The notes under the pieces were generated by a model. It saw only the letters and a program-made list of their open reading frames with translations. It had not been told where the DNA came from and made no database searches. From Actinophytocola algeriensis (GTDB lineage Bacteria; Actinomycetota; Actinomycetes; Mycobacteriales; Pseudonocardiaceae): a stretch of DNA of 64,000 nt. Below, piece after piece: positions 28,217 to 37,710 of the stretch (the stretch's first letter is position 1; the number at the start of each line of letters is the position of its first letter). A program made the position numbers and the translations under genes. Where the stretch lies: the NCBI RefSeq assembly GCF_014203735.1, contig NZ_JACHJQ010000013.1:115651-179650 (forward strand), in the 5' to 3' direction.

Positions 28217-28358
28217 CGAGAGATCCACTCCCGGTCAACGGTTACTTCACGTCCGGATAGTGGGTTCACCGGATCGGTATCTCTCCGCGCACGAGACGTG
28301 ACATAACGAATCAAACCCGTGGGTCACGTACCGCATGCTGACGACTACCCTTCGACGC

Positions 28359-28877
28359 GTGGGCACGGCGATCACCCCTCAGCTTGTCGACGTCGTCGAC
28401 ACCTTCACCGCGTCGCGAACGTACTCGTCGGGCACGACCCGACATCTGCGGACGTGCCAGGTGGAACGCTGGGGCCTGCGCACCGAGTGCCCCACGCCGG
28501 AGGACCCGTTCCACGACTCCGAGGTGACGTGGCTGATGCCGACGCTCAACCTCCGGCTCACCTGCCAGCGCCCGCGTTCCCGCCACGCGAAGGCGGGGCC
28601 GAGCGTGCTCACCGCGGTCCGCGCGACCAGCGACGGCCGGTACTGGAAGACCACCGACCTGCTGCTCGGCCTCGAGACGCCGTCCGGCCAGCGGGCACGG
28701 ATCGTGCGGTCCGAGGAGTTCGCCGCCGCGGTCGCGGGCCGGGTCCTGCTCGTCGGCGACGCCGACCTCGCGCTCTGCACGGTGCACAAGACGCTCGAGG
28801 AGTTCAGCCAGTTCCGGCACGACCTGTCCGGGTGGCTGGCACACAAGCACATCTTCGACGTCTGGCCGCCCTACTGA
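28359..28877 (+). CDS. Hypothetical protein
   Basis: A 172-residue soluble protein (VGTAITPQLVDVVDTFTASR, then TYSSGTTRHLRTCQVERWGL and a C-terminal helix EEFSQFRHDLSGWLAHKH). No family is recognised with confidence, although size, strand pattern and position suggest a distant relation to the preceding DUF402 gene. I favour the GTG at 28359 because TACCCT ends 7 nt before it, the leaderless pattern seen repeatedly in this window. An ATG at 28335 in the same frame is the alternative. Confidence 0.7.
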   Translation: MGTAITPQLVDVVDTFTASRTYSSGTTRHLRTCQVERWGLRTECPTPEDPFHDSEVTWLMPTLNLRLTCQRPRSRHAKAGPSVLTAVRATSDGRYWKTTDLLLGLETPSGQRARIVRSEEFAAAVAGRVLLVGDADLALCTVHKTLEEFSQFRHDLSGWLAHKHIFDVWPPY

Positions 28878-28980
28878 TCGGGGGTCCACCGATCGGTTGA
28901 TCGGCGGACCCACCTTCGTGTCCCCACCGGTGGCCACGCGGTCGATCCGGGGAAGCCCATGGTCACGGCACGCTTCTCGC

Positions 28981-29889
28981 ATGGCAATCATCGAGGTCGA
29001 CAACCTCGTCAAGCGGTACGGCGACACCACCGCCGTCAACGGTGTCAGCTTCGCCGTCGAAGAGGGCGAGATCTTCGGCATCCTGGGCCCGAACGGTGCC
29101 GGCAAGACCACGACCGTGGAGTGCGTGGAGGGGTTGCGCTCGCCGGACAGCGGCACCATCCGGGTCGGCGGGCTGGACCCGCGACGCGACGAGGACAAGC
29201 TGCGGGACCTGCTCGGCGTGCAGCTGCAGGAAAGCCAGCTGCCCGAGAAGCTGCAGGTCGGCGAGGCGATGGAGCTGTTCAGCTCCTTCTACCGCGAGCC
29301 TGCCGACTGGCGGAAGCTCATCGAGAGCCTCCACCTCACCGACAAGGTCGGCACCCAGTTCCGACGGCTGTCCGGCGGGCAGAAGCAGCGGCTGTCGATC
29401 GCGCTCGCGCTGATCGGCAACCCGAAGCTGGCGGTGCTCGACGAGCTCACCACCGGCCTGGACCCGCAGGCCCGCCGCGACGCGTGGGACCTGATCGAGG
29501 ACATCCGCGCCCGCGGCGTGACGATCGTGCTGGTCACGCACTTCATGGAGGAGGCGGAGCGGCTCTGCGACCGGCTCGCCGTGATCGACGCGGGCAGGGT
29601 CGTCGCGATCGACTCCCCCGCCGGGCTGGTCTCCGCGGTCGACGACCGGCAACGCATCCGGTTCCGCCCGTCCGCCCCCATCGACCACGCGCTGCTCACC
29701 GCGCTGCCGGAGGTCACGGCCGTCGAGCGGGCAGGCAGCCAGCTCGTCGTCACCGGCACCGGTGACCTGCTGCTCGCCGTGACCACCACCCTCGCCCGCA
29801 ACAAGGTCGTCGCCGCCGACCTGCGGGTCGAGCAGACCTCGCTGGACGACGCGTTCGTCGCGCTCACCGGCCGCAAGATCGACAACTGA
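28981..29889 (+). CDS. ABC transporter ATP-binding protein (DrrA-like)
   Basis: A 302-residue ABC ATPase with Walker A GPNGAGKTTT, signature LSGGQKQRLSIA, Walker B LAVLDELTTGLDP and the switch His in VLVTHFMEEAE. The C-terminal 80 residues form the extra domain seen in antibiotic and lipid exporters of the DrrA/CcmA type. The ATG at 28981 (MAIIEVDNLVKRYGD) is chosen because the Walker-domain fold starts directly there; the open frame upstream to 28897 looks non-coding. It forms a transporter with the permease encoded 9 nt downstream, in an operon with a two-component system. Confidence 0.93.
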   Translation: MAIIEVDNLVKRYGDTTAVNGVSFAVEEGEIFGILGPNGAGKTTTVECVEGLRSPDSGTIRVGGLDPRRDEDKLRDLLGVQLQESQLPEKLQVGEAMELFSSFYREPADWRKLIESLHLTDKVGTQFRRLSGGQKQRLSIALALIGNPKLAVLDELTTGLDPQARRDAWDLIEDIRARGVTIVLVTHFMEEAERLCDRLAVIDAGRVVAIDSPAGLVSAVDDRQRIRFRPSAPIDHALLTALPEVTAVERAGSQLVVTGTGDLLLAVTTTLARNKVVAADLRVEQTSLDDAFVALTGRKIDN

Positions 29890-29898
29890 GGAGCCACC

Positions 29899-30639
29899 GT
29901 GTCCGCCCTGTCCCGACTCACACTGACCGAGACCAAGCTGTTCTTCCGGGAACCGCTCGCGGTGTTCTTCATGCTGGCGTTCCCACCGATCCTGTTGATC
30001 ATCTTCGGCGCCATCCCGTCGTTCCGGGAGGCCGACCCGGACATCGGCGGACAGCGGGTGATCGACCTGTACGTGCCGATCGTCGTCGCGATGGCCCTCG
30101 CCATGACCGCGCTCAGCGGGCTGCCGCAGATGCTGGCCTCCTACCGTGAGCAGGGCGTCCTGCGCCGCATGCGGACGACCCCGGTGAAGCCGGGGTGGAT
30201 GCTCGGCGCGCAGCTGCTGCTGTGCACCGCCGCGTCCGTGGCGGTCATGCTGGTGCTCCAGGCCATCGGCCGGGTCGCGTTCGACGTGTCCCTTCCCCGC
30301 CAGGCAGCCGCCTACCTGCTGGGCTACCTCCTGAGCGCGTTGTCGATGCTGACGCTGGGACTGCTGATCGCGTCGCTGGCGCCGAGCGGCAAGGGCGCGA
30401 GCTCCATCGGGACGCTGCTGTTCTTCCCGGTGATGTTCTTCGCCGGGTTGTGGGCGCCGCGCGACACCATGCCCGAGGTGCTGAGGAGGATCAGCGACTT
30501 CACGCCGCTCGGCGCGGGCGTGCAATCATTGCAGGACGCCACCGCAGGGCACTGGCCGCAGCTGCTGCACCTCGCCGTCATGGCAGGCTGGATCATCGTC
30601 GCCGGCGGGCTCGCCGCGCGGTACTTCCGCTGGGAGTGA
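29899..30639 (+). CDS. ABC-2 type permease
   Basis: A 246-residue ABC-2 permease with six predicted helices (LAVFFMLAFPPILLIIFGAI and the later PVMFFAGLWAPRD loop, the EExxxRxR-like LASYREQGVLRRMRTTPV). It makes the membrane part of the exporter with the preceding ATPase. The GTG start follows GAGGAG. The histidine kinase gene starts 3 nt after its stop. Confidence 0.92.
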   Translation: MSALSRLTLTETKLFFREPLAVFFMLAFPPILLIIFGAIPSFREADPDIGGQRVIDLYVPIVVAMALAMTALSGLPQMLASYREQGVLRRMRTTPVKPGWMLGAQLLLCTAASVAVMLVLQAIGRVAFDVSLPRQAAAYLLGYLLSALSMLTLGLLIASLAPSGKGASSIGTLLFFPVMFFAGLWAPRDTMPEVLRRISDFTPLGAGVQSLQDATAGHWPQLLHLAVMAGWIIVAGGLAARYFRWE

Positions 30640-30642
30640 TCG

Positions 30643-31917
30643 TTGAGCATCGAGGCCGAGCTGCGCGAGGAGTTCGACCGGTGGGAGCGCCAGGAGAGCG
30701 CGGTCGTCAGCGCGCTCCCCTACGCCCTCCTGGCGGTCAGCATCCTGTTCGCCACGCTGCAGCCGATCGTGGGCCTGCAGCGGGTGAGCTATCCGGCGAT
30801 GTTTGGCCTCGCCGCCGCGGTCGTGCTCTGGCTGCTCTGGTTCCACACGCTCCACCCGGACTGGCACCGGAACGGCAGGCTGATGGGCCTGTACTTCATC
30901 GGGTGGGTCGTGCTGGCCACCGGCCTGGTGGTGCTCTCCCCGTTGTTCGGCTTCTTCACCTTCGTCGGCTACATCCACTCGTTCGCGTACCTGAAGGGCC
31001 GCTGGCGCTACGCGGGTGTCGCCGCGACCGCGCCGATCGCGGCGGTGTCCTACATCGGCGGCGTGCAGAACATCGACGCCGACTCGTGGTGGGCGTGGGT
31101 CGGCATCAGCCTGATCACCATGACGCTGGCCGGGGCGTTCTCGTTCTTCGGCGACATGACCGACCAGCGCAACACGAAGCAGAAGCAGGCACTCGCCGAG
31201 CTCCACGAGGCCAACCTCAAGCTCGAGGCGGCGCTCGAGGAGAACGCGGCCCTGCACGCCCAGCTGCTGGTGCAGGCCCGCGAGGCCGGGGTGCTGGACG
31301 AGCGGCAGCGGATGGCGCGGGAGATCCACGACACGCTCGCGCAGGGACTCGCCGGCATCCTCGCCCAGCTGCAGGCGGCCGAGCAGGTGCCGGACGAGTG
31401 GCGGCGGCACGCCACGACCGCGATGAACCTGGCGCGGGAGACGCTCACCGAGGCACGCAGGACGGTGCACGCGGTGGAGCCGTCGGTGCTCGCCGATGCC
31501 AGGCTGCCGGACGCGATCAGCGACGTGGCGAGGCGCTGGTCGGAGGCCAACGACATCGCGGCGGTGCTCACGACCACCGGCGACGCGCGGCCGATGCACG
31601 CCGACGTCGAGGTGACGCTGCTGCGGATGGCGCAGGAGGCGCTCGCGAACGTGGCGAAGCACGCGCGGGCCACCCGCGTCGGCCTGACACTGTCCTACAT
31701 GGAGGACCTGGTGACCCTCGACGTGCGTGACGACGGCATCGGCTTCGAGCCGAACACCAAGCGCGCCAACGGTTCCAACAACGGCGGCTTCGGGCTGACG
31801 GGCATGCGCCAGCGGGTGCAGCGGCTCGCGGGCAGGCTCGACATCGAGTCCGAACCGGGTGGCGGGACCGCGATCTCGGCGTCCGTGCCCGCGATCCCGG
31901 CCGGGGGTGTGGAGTGA
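30643..31917 (+). CDS. Sensor histidine kinase, DesK/NarL-type (HisKA_3)
   Basis: A 424-residue membrane kinase. Residues 20-170 hold about five or six hydrophobic segments, followed by a helical linker (KQALAELHEANLKLEAALEE). The HisKA_3 motif ERQRMAREIHDTLAQG places the phospho-acceptor at His229. The ATPase domain has the N box near AQEALANVAKHA and the G box VRDDGIGFEP plus GGFGLTGMRQR. The TTG start is 3 nt after the permease stop. It probably senses the membrane state or the exporter substrate, as in DesK or LiaS systems. Confidence 0.92.
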   Translation: MSIEAELREEFDRWERQESAVVSALPYALLAVSILFATLQPIVGLQRVSYPAMFGLAAAVVLWLLWFHTLHPDWHRNGRLMGLYFIGWVVLATGLVVLSPLFGFFTFVGYIHSFAYLKGRWRYAGVAATAPIAAVSYIGGVQNIDADSWWAWVGISLITMTLAGAFSFFGDMTDQRNTKQKQALAELHEANLKLEAALEENAALHAQLLVQAREAGVLDERQRMAREIHDTLAQGLAGILAQLQAAEQVPDEWRRHATTAMNLARETLTEARRTVHAVEPSVLADARLPDAISDVARRWSEANDIAAVLTTTGDARPMHADVEVTLLRMAQEALANVAKHARATRVGLTLSYMEDLVTLDVRDDGIGFEPNTKRANGSNNGGFGLTGMRQRVQRLAGRLDIESEPGGGTAISASVPAIPAGGVE

Positions 31918-32543
31918 TCTCGCTGCTCATCGTGGACGACCATCCGGTGGTGCGCGACGGGCTGCGCGGCATGTTCACCGCCGACCCGCGCTTCGAGGTG
32001 CTGGCCGAGGCCGGGGACGGCGCCGAGGCCATCGCGGCGGCCGAGAAGCTGCGGCCGGACGTGATCCTGATGGACCTGCGGATGCCGAGGACCGACGGGG
32101 TCACCGCGATCAAGGAGCTGGCGAAACGGGGAGTGCCGTCGCGGGTGCTGGTGCTCACCACGTACGACACGGACAGTGACGTGCTGCCCGCGATCGAGGC
32201 AGGCGCCACCGGCTACCTGCTGAAAGACGCGCCCCGCGACGAGCTGTTCCGTGCCGTGGAGGCGGCGGCACGCGGCCAGGCGGTGCTCTCCCCCTCCGTC
32301 GCGACCCGGTTGATGGGGCAGATGCGCCAGCCCGCGTCAGAACCACTGTCGCAGCGCGAGCTGGAAGTGCTCGAGCTGATCGCGCGCGGTTCCACGAACC
32401 GGGAGGCGGCGAAACAGCTGTTCATCAGTGAAGCAACGGTGAAGACGCACCTGCTCCACGTGTATGCCAAGCTGGGGGTCAACGACCGGGCGGCCGCCGT
32501 GGCCACCGCGTTCTCCCGCGGCTATCTGACCGCGGATCGCTGA
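31914..32543 (+). CDS. Response regulator, NarL/LuxR type
   Basis: A 209-residue regulator overlapping the kinase by four bases. The receiver domain has the acidic pair Asp8-Asp9 and the phospho-acceptor Asp54 (VILMDLRMP). The C-terminal LuxR helix-turn-helix is LSQRELEVLELIARGSTNRE, then ISEATVKTHLLHVYAKLGV. It is the partner of the upstream kinase and probably controls the linked ABC exporter. Confidence 0.94.
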   Translation: MISLLIVDDHPVVRDGLRGMFTADPRFEVLAEAGDGAEAIAAAEKLRPDVILMDLRMPRTDGVTAIKELAKRGVPSRVLVLTTYDTDSDVLPAIEAGATGYLLKDAPRDELFRAVEAAARGQAVLSPSVATRLMGQMRQPASEPLSQRELEVLELIARGSTNREAAKQLFISEATVKTHLLHVYAKLGVNDRAAAVATAFSRGYLTADR

Positions 32544-32588
32544 ATTGCGCGCGCGTCTTTGTAATGAGCGCTGTCAGAATAGCCACAA

Positions 32589-32598
32589 ATTGCGCAAT
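32589..32598. promoter_or_regulatory. Palindrome in the moaA upstream region
   Basis: A perfect 10-bp palindrome ATTGCGCAAT in an unusually AT-rich 110-bp intergenic stretch ahead of moaA. Further on, TAGATT (32643-32648) ends 6 nt before the GTG of moaA, giving a probable leaderless transcript. The palindrome may be an operator; no regulator is identified. Confidence 0.45.
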
Positions 32599-32654
32599 AA
32601 ATGATACCTATCACCATTATGGCGAAAAGGCGATGTGGCCTATAGATTGGTTGG

Positions 32655-33695
32655 GTGCCCGAACGTGACGACGCGGGGCTGGTGCTCGACACCTACCGCC
32701 GCCCGCTGCGCAACCTGCGGATCTCGGTCACCGACAGGTGCAACCTGCGGTGCCGGTACTGCATGCCCGAAGCCGAGTACACCTGGCTGCCGCGGCGTGA
32801 CCTGCTGACGTTCGAGGAGATATCGACGCTCGTCGACGTCTTCATGGATCTCGGCGTGAACAAGGTGCGGCTGACCGGCGGCGAGCCGCTGCTGCGCCGC
32901 GACGTGGCCGCCCTGGTGTCGATGCTCTCCGCGAAGCCGCTGCGCGACCTCGCCATGACCACCAACGGTGTGCTGCTGGCCGGTCACGTCGAGGAGCTGA
33001 AGAAGGCCGGGCTGAACCGCGTCACCGTCAGCCTCGACACGCTGCGGGCCGACCGGTCGAAGACGCTGTCACAGCGTGCGACGCACCCGTCGGTGCTGAA
33101 GGGCATCGCGTCGGTCGCACCCGCCGGGTTCACCGACACCAAGATCGACACCGTCGCGCTGAACGGCATCAACGACGACGAGCTGGTCGACCTGATCGAG
33201 TTCGGCAGGACCGTGCCCGCCGAGGTGCGGTTCATCGAGTACATGGACGTCGGCGGGGCCACCTCGTGGTCGCCGGAGCTGGTGCTGTCGCGGGCGGAGA
33301 TACTCACGCGGCTGACCGCGCACTACGGGCCGATCACGCCGTTGCGCAACCACGACGCGGCGCCCGCGGACCGGTTCGAGCTGCCGGACGGGACGACCTT
33401 CGGCATCGTGTCGTCGACGACCAAGCCGTTCTGCGCCACCTGCGACCGGAGCAGGCTGACCGCGGACGGGCTGTGGTACCTGTGCCTGTACGCGATGGAG
33501 GGCGTGAACCTGCGCGACCCGCTGCGCGATGGCGCGTCGAAGGCCGACCTGTCGAAGATCATCACCGACGCGTGGACGGCACGGACCGACCGCGGCGCGG
33601 TGGACCGGCTCGCGGAACGGGACCGGACCCCGTTCATCCCGCTGACGGCGCTGAAGAACGACCCGCACCTGGAGATGCACACCCGCGGCGGCTGA
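32655..33695 (+). CDS. moaA: GTP 3',8-cyclase MoaA
   Basis: A 346-residue radical-SAM enzyme that starts molybdenum cofactor synthesis by converting GTP to 3',8-cyclo-GTP. The radical-SAM cluster motif is C29xxxC33xxC36 ([12 protein letters not shown]). The second cluster is formed by [20 protein letters not shown] near residue 260. The C-terminus ends in Gly-Gly as required. The GTG start fits a leaderless mRNA from the TAGATT box. No other Mo-cofactor gene is adjacent. Confidence 0.96.
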   Translation: MPERDDAGLVLDTYRRPLRNLRISVTDRCNLRCRYCMPEAEYTWLPRRDLLTFEEISTLVDVFMDLGVNKVRLTGGEPLLRRDVAALVSMLSAKPLRDLAMTTNGVLLAGHVEELKKAGLNRVTVSLDTLRADRSKTLSQRATHPSVLKGIASVAPAGFTDTKIDTVALNGINDDELVDLIEFGRTVPAEVRFIEYMDVGGATSWSPELVLSRAEILTRLTAHYGPITPLRNHDAAPADRFELPDGTTFGIVSSTTKPFCATCDRSRLTADGLWYLCLYAMEGVNLRDPLRDGASKADLSKIITDAWTARTDRGAVDRLAERDRTPFIPLTALKNDPHLEMHTRGG

Positions 33696-33724
33696 GCAGG
33701 CCCGCCTCCCCGTGATGGGGTCCT

Positions 33725-34921
33725 TCAGGGCGTTGGTTGCCAGCCGGTGCGCTCCGCCCACTCCTCCGCGCGCGATCCCGCCGCGTCGAACCACGTCTCC
33801 TTGGCCTCGGCGTAGTTGTCCGTGTCGTCGTCGGTGGCGAAGCGGGCGGCCAGGTCCTTCTTCGTGGCCAGGTAGGCGTCCCGTTCGGCCGGGTTGGCGC
33901 GCAGCCAGTCGGGGAACAGCAGTGCGTACCGCCAGCCGGGGCTGCCCTCGACGCGGAGGTGGACGTTCGCGTGGCGGCCGGGGTCGGCGGCGGCGTGGTA
34001 GCGCTTGCGCCACTGCTCGACGTCCGGGGCGTACGGCTTCGGGTTGTCGTGGTCGACCCACGCGAGCTTCGGGAAGCCCGCGGCGGCGAGGTTGTCGGCC
34101 AGCGCGTCGGCGTCGGCCAGCGCGGCGACGGTGATCTGCAGGTCGATGACGTCCTTGGCGGGCAGCCCGGGGACCGACGTGGAGCCGATGTGGTCGACGC
34201 GGCGGGCCAGGTCGCCCGCGGCCATCGCGATGCGCGCCCGCAGCCGGTCGGCCTGCGCCGGCCAGGTCGGGTCGGGGTCGGCGAGGCGCGGGGTGCCGAC
34301 CTTGGCGCGGCGGTGGAGGCGGACGTTGGCCTCGTAGCGGACGAGCCGGTCGGCCCACAGCGCGTCGACGACGGCGAGCACCTCGTCGGGGCTGCCGCCG
34401 TTGTCGAGCCACACGTCGGCGGCGGCACGGCGCGCCTCCTCGGTGGCCTGGGCCTTGATGCGGGCGCGGGCGTCCTGTTCGGACATGCCGCGGTCGCGGA
34501 CGACGCGGTGCACCCGTTCCTCTTCCGGCGCGTCGACGACCAGCACCAGGTGGTAGGCGGGGGCGAGGTGGTTCTCCACGAGCAGCGGCACGTCGTGGAC
34601 GACGATCCCGTCCTGGGGCGCGGCGGCCATCAGCTCGGCGGTCCGCGCGCCGATGCGCGGGTGGACGATGCCGTTGAGGGTGACGCGCGCGGTCTCGTCG
34701 GTGAACACCCGCTGTGCGAGCTTGGCCCGGTCGAGCCCGCCGGCACTGATGACGTCGTCGCCGAAGGCCGCTCGGATCGCGTCGAGCCCGTCGGTGCCGG
34801 GTTCGACGACCTCGCGAGCGATCTTGTCGGCGTCGATCACGACCGCGCCGTGCTCGGCGAGCCGCCCGGCCACCGTGGACTTGCCGGAGCCGATCCCGCC
34901 CGTGAGGCCTACGCGCAGCAT
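33725..34921 (-). CDS. coaE: Dephospho-CoA kinase fused to GrpB domain
   Basis: A 398-residue two-domain protein. Residues 1-200 are dephospho-CoA kinase (P-loop GLTGGIGSGKST, lid and DVPLLVEN motifs), the last step of CoA synthesis. Residues 215-395 are a GrpB/UPF0157 nucleotidyltransferase-like domain (VDHIGSTSVPGLPAKDVIDL). The same fusion is found in mycobacterial CoaE. I start it at 34921 (MLRVGLTGGIG); an upstream ATG at 34963 adds 14 unlikely residues. It lies between moaA and a lipoprotein gene, in the polA-rpsA-coaE-uvrB neighbourhood. Confidence 0.95.
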   Translation of the reverse strand: MLRVGLTGGIGSGKSTVAGRLAEHGAVVIDADKIAREVVEPGTDGLDAIRAAFGDDVISAGGLDRAKLAQRVFTDETARVTLNGIVHPRIGARTAELMAAAPQDGIVVHDVPLLVENHLAPAYHLVLVVDAPEEERVHRVVRDRGMSEQDARARIKAQATEEARRAAADVWLDNGGSPDEVLAVVDALWADRLVRYEANVRLHRRAKVGTPRLADPDPTWPAQADRLRARIAMAAGDLARRVDHIGSTSVPGLPAKDVIDLQITVAALADADALADNLAAAGFPKLAWVDHDNPKPYAPDVEQWRKRYHAAADPGRHANVHLRVEGSPGWRYALLFPDWLRANPAERDAYLATKKDLAARFATDDDTDNYAEAKETWFDAAGSRAEEWAERTGWQPTP

Positions 34922-34966
34922 GCGGGCATTCTGGCAGGCCGCCCCGGCGCGCGACGTCCTCACCCG

Positions 34967-35548
34967 TCACCTGTCGGTGAGCGCGTGGTCCGCCACCTGA
35001 CCGAGCAGCGCACCCGCGTGGTCCTCCCGCACGAGCACCGGAATGACCTGCACGACGACGGTCACCCGCCCCCGGATGGCGACGAGCATCCAGTTGGCGT
35101 TCCTGACCAGCACCCCGCGGTCCTGCCCGACCTGGACGTCGCTCACGGTGGCACCGGCGGTCCGCTCATCGGCGACGGTGGCGGTGAGCCGCTTGCGGGC
35201 GGACTCCTCGTTGACGTAGCTCGCGAGCCCGATCCACACCTTCGCCTTGCCGACCGGCTGCCCCGAGGGGACGCCGTAGTAGCAGTCGATGCGCGCCACA
35301 CGGCCGATGTTGCTCTGCGGCACGCCGACTATCGGTTGGACGGCGCCGGTGACGAGGTTGCCGAGGTCGCGGGTGAGGTCGTCGAGGGTGGCCACGTCGC
35401 CGCAGTTGTCGGGGACGGTGCGTTCCGCGCTCGCGTTCGCCGGAGCACTGCTGAACACGGGCACGGCGGGGCTGTTGCTCGGGGGCGCGGTGCGGGCACA
35501 ACCGCTGATCACGAGCACCGCCCCGAGGACCACGAGCCCTGCACGCAT
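34967..35548 (-). CDS. Secreted lipoprotein, unknown function
   Basis: A 193-residue lipoprotein with a signal peptide (MRAGLVVLGAVLVISGCAR) and a lipobox VISGC, so Cys17 should be lipidated and the protein anchored outside the membrane. After a Pro/Ser-rich linker a small domain follows with two cysteines (DNCGDV and DCYYGVPS) that may pair. The ATG at 35548 is 6 nt after TACCGT, a leaderless pattern. Upstream starts to 35680 run into low-complexity sequence. No family is assigned. Confidence 0.8.
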   Translation of the reverse strand: MRAGLVVLGAVLVISGCARTAPPSNSPAVPVFSSAPANASAERTVPDNCGDVATLDDLTRDLGNLVTGAVQPIVGVPQSNIGRVARIDCYYGVPSGQPVGKAKVWIGLASYVNEESARKRLTATVADERTAGATVSDVQVGQDRGVLVRNANWMLVAIRGRVTVVVQVIPVLVREDHAGALLGQVADHALTDR

Positions 35549-35940
<392 letters not shown>

Positions 35941-35944
35941 AACC

Positions 35945-35967
35945 ACGCTACCGGAGGGCACCGACAA
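35945..35967 (-). promoter_or_regulatory. PafBC-type promoter motif (leftward)
   Basis: Minus strand TTGTCGGTG, eight bases, then TAGCGT: a full match to TTGTCRGTG-N8-TANNNT. No convincing coding sequence starts just downstream; the transcript would cross the GGCTCC repeat towards the lipoprotein gene about 400 nt away. Confidence 0.7.
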
Positions 35968-35990
35968 TCCCGGGGCGTGCCGTGGCCCCC

Positions 35991-36018
35991 TGTGGACAAC
36001 TCGATCGGCTGTGGACAA
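35991..36018. promoter_or_regulatory. Pair of DnaA-box-like sites
   Basis: TGTGGACAA at 35991 and 36010, the same 19-bp spacing as the pair at 17787-17814. The shared context is CTGTGGACAACTC, six variable bases, then CTGTGGACAA. It lies between two opposed PafBC-type motifs. Confidence 0.65.
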
Positions 36019-36039
36019 ACAGCCGTTGACCAGCCAAAA

Positions 36040-36062
36040 CTGTCGGTGCTCCGCACTACGCT
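36040..36062 (+). promoter_or_regulatory. PafBC-type promoter motif (rightward)
   Basis: CTGTCGGTG, eight bases, then TACGCT: one mismatch to the consensus. The downstream transcript would run only about 100 nt before the strong inverted repeat at 36152-36185, so it would make a short RNA antisense to the rpsA terminator region. A GTG frame of 43 codons is open but begins only 1 nt after the -10. Confidence 0.6.
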
Positions 36063-36151
36063 GGTGTTCGGGGGGCCGGAGGCCGCCCTCGGCCCCGGCC
36101 GCCGTGCGGACAGCCGGTCGCCTCGCGGGGGGCCCGGACCCCGGCATGCGA

Positions 36152-36185
36152 AAGGCCCCACCGGTCCGTGGACCGGTGGGGCCTT
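36152..36185 (-). terminator. Terminator of rpsA, probably bidirectional
   Basis: A perfect 16-bp inverted repeat (arm AAGGCCCCACCGGTCC) with a 2-nt centre, beginning 28 nt after the rpsA stop, flanked by TTT on the minus strand. Confidence 0.85.
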
Positions 36186-36213
36186 CAGCTGCTAAGCGGT
36201 CAGATCAGATCGA

Positions 36214-37710
36214 TCAGACGCCGCCGGACAGCTTCTCGCGCAGGGCGGCCAGCTGCTCGTCGCTGGCCAGGGTGCCGCCGCTCTTCTGCTTGTCGGCGCC
36301 CGCGCTCGAGTACTCGCGCTCGGTGCCGCCGGCTTCCTCGGTGCCACCCTCGGCCTCGGCAGCAGCTTCGGCCTCCGCGGCCTTCTTGACCTGGGTCATG
36401 TGCTGCTCGTAGCGCGTGTGGGCCTCGGCGTACTGCCGCTCCCACTCCTCGCGCTGCTTGTCGAAGCCTTCCTGCCACTCCTGCGTGTCCGGGTCGAAGC
36501 CCTCGGGGTAGATGTAGTTCCCCTCGTTGTCGTACTCGGCCGCCATGCCGTACTGGGTCGGGTCGAACTCGGTGTCCGTGGTGAAGCCCTCGTTCGCCTG
36601 CTTCAGGGACAGCGAGATCCGGCGACGCTCCAGGTCGATGTCGATGACCTTGACCATGACGTCGTTGCCGACCTGCACGACCTGCTCCGGGATCTCCACG
36701 TGGCGCTCGGCCAGCTCGGAGATGTGGACCAGGCCCTCGATGCCCTCGTCCACGCGGACGAACGCACCGAACGGCACGAGCTTGGTGACCTTGCCCGGCA
36801 CGATCTGGCCGATCGCGTGGGTCCGGGCGAACTGACGCCACGGGTCTTCCTGGGTGGCCTTCAGCGACAGGGACACGCGCTCGCGCTCCATGTCGACGTC
36901 GAGCACCTCGACCGTGACCTCCTGGCCGACCTCGACGACCTCGGACGGGTGGTCGATGTGCTTCCAGGACAGCTCCGAGACGTGCACCAGACCGTCGACA
37001 CCGCCGAGGTCCACGAACGCACCGAAGTTGACGATGGAGGAGACGACACCCTTGCGGACCTGGCCGCGCTGCAGCTGGTTGAGGAACTCGCTGCGTACCT
37101 CGGACTGGGTCTGCTCGAGCCAGGCGCGGCGGGACAGGACCACGTTGTTGCGGTTCTTGTCCAGCTCGATGATCTTCGCCTCGAGCTCGCGGCCGACGTA
37201 CGGCTGCAGGTCGCGCACCCGGCGCATCTCGACCAGGGACGCGGGGAGGAAGCCCCGGAGGCCGATGTCCAGGATGAGACCACCCTTGACGACCTCGATG
37301 ACCGTGCCCTTGACCGGCTCGTCGCTCTCCTTGAGCGCCTCGATCGTGCCCCAGGCGCGCTCGTACTGAGCACGCTTCTTGGACAGGATCAGCCGGCCTT
37401 CCTTGTCCTCCTTCTGGAGGACGAGGGCCTCGACCTCGTCACCGACCTTGACGACCTCGTTGGGGTCGACGTCATGCTTGATCGACAACTCACGAGAGGG
37501 GATGACCCCTTCGGTTTTGTAGCCGATGTCGAGCAGGACCTCGTCCCGATCGACCTTAACGATGGTGCCCTCGACGATGTCACCATCGTTGAAGTACTTG
37601 ATGGTCTTGTCGATGGCGGCGAGGAAGTCATCGCCCGTCCCGACGTCGTTGATGGCGACCTGCTGGCGCGGCGCGGTCTCAGCCGGGACGATGGTGGTGT
37701 CGGTGGACAT
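36214..37710 (-). CDS. rpsA: 30S ribosomal protein S1
   Basis: A 498-residue protein with four S1 RNA-binding repeats (for example GDIVEGTIVKVDRDEVLLDI near residue 45 and GQIVPGKVTKLVPFGAFVRVD near 300) and an acidic Ala/Glu-rich tail. S1 binds mRNA on the small subunit and aids initiation. Length and repeat number fit actinobacterial S1. The ATG at 37710 lacks a strong nearby Shine-Dalgarno sequence. The 263-nt upstream region, shared with the divergent methyltransferase gene, probably carries its promoter. Confidence 0.97.
   Translation of the reverse strand: MSTDTTIVPAETAPRQQVAINDVGTGDDFLAAIDKTIKYFNDGDIVEGTIVKVDRDEVLLDIGYKTEGVIPSRELSIKHDVDPNEVVKVGDEVEALVLQKEDKEGRLILSKKRAQYERAWGTIEALKESDEPVKGTVIEVVKGGLILDIGLRGFLPASLVEMRRVRDLQPYVGRELEAKIIELDKNRNNVVLSRRAWLEQTQSEVRSEFLNQLQRGQVRKGVVSSIVNFGAFVDLGGVDGLVHVSELSWKHIDHPSEVVEVGQEVTVEVLDVDMERERVSLSLKATQEDPWRQFARTHAIGQIVPGKVTKLVPFGAFVRVDEGIEGLVHISELAERHVEIPEQVVQVGNDVMVKVIDIDLERRRISLSLKQANEGFTTDTEFDPTQYGMAAEYDNEGNYIYPEGFDPDTQEWQEGFDKQREEWERQYAEAHTRYEQHMTQVKKAAEAEAAAEAEGGTEEAGGTEREYSSAGADKQKSGGTLASDEQLAALREKLSGGV

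Noticed and set aside
34973..34996. CTGTCGGTG as a PafBC site
   Set aside because: It is within the lipoprotein coding end and lacks a TANNNT at N8.
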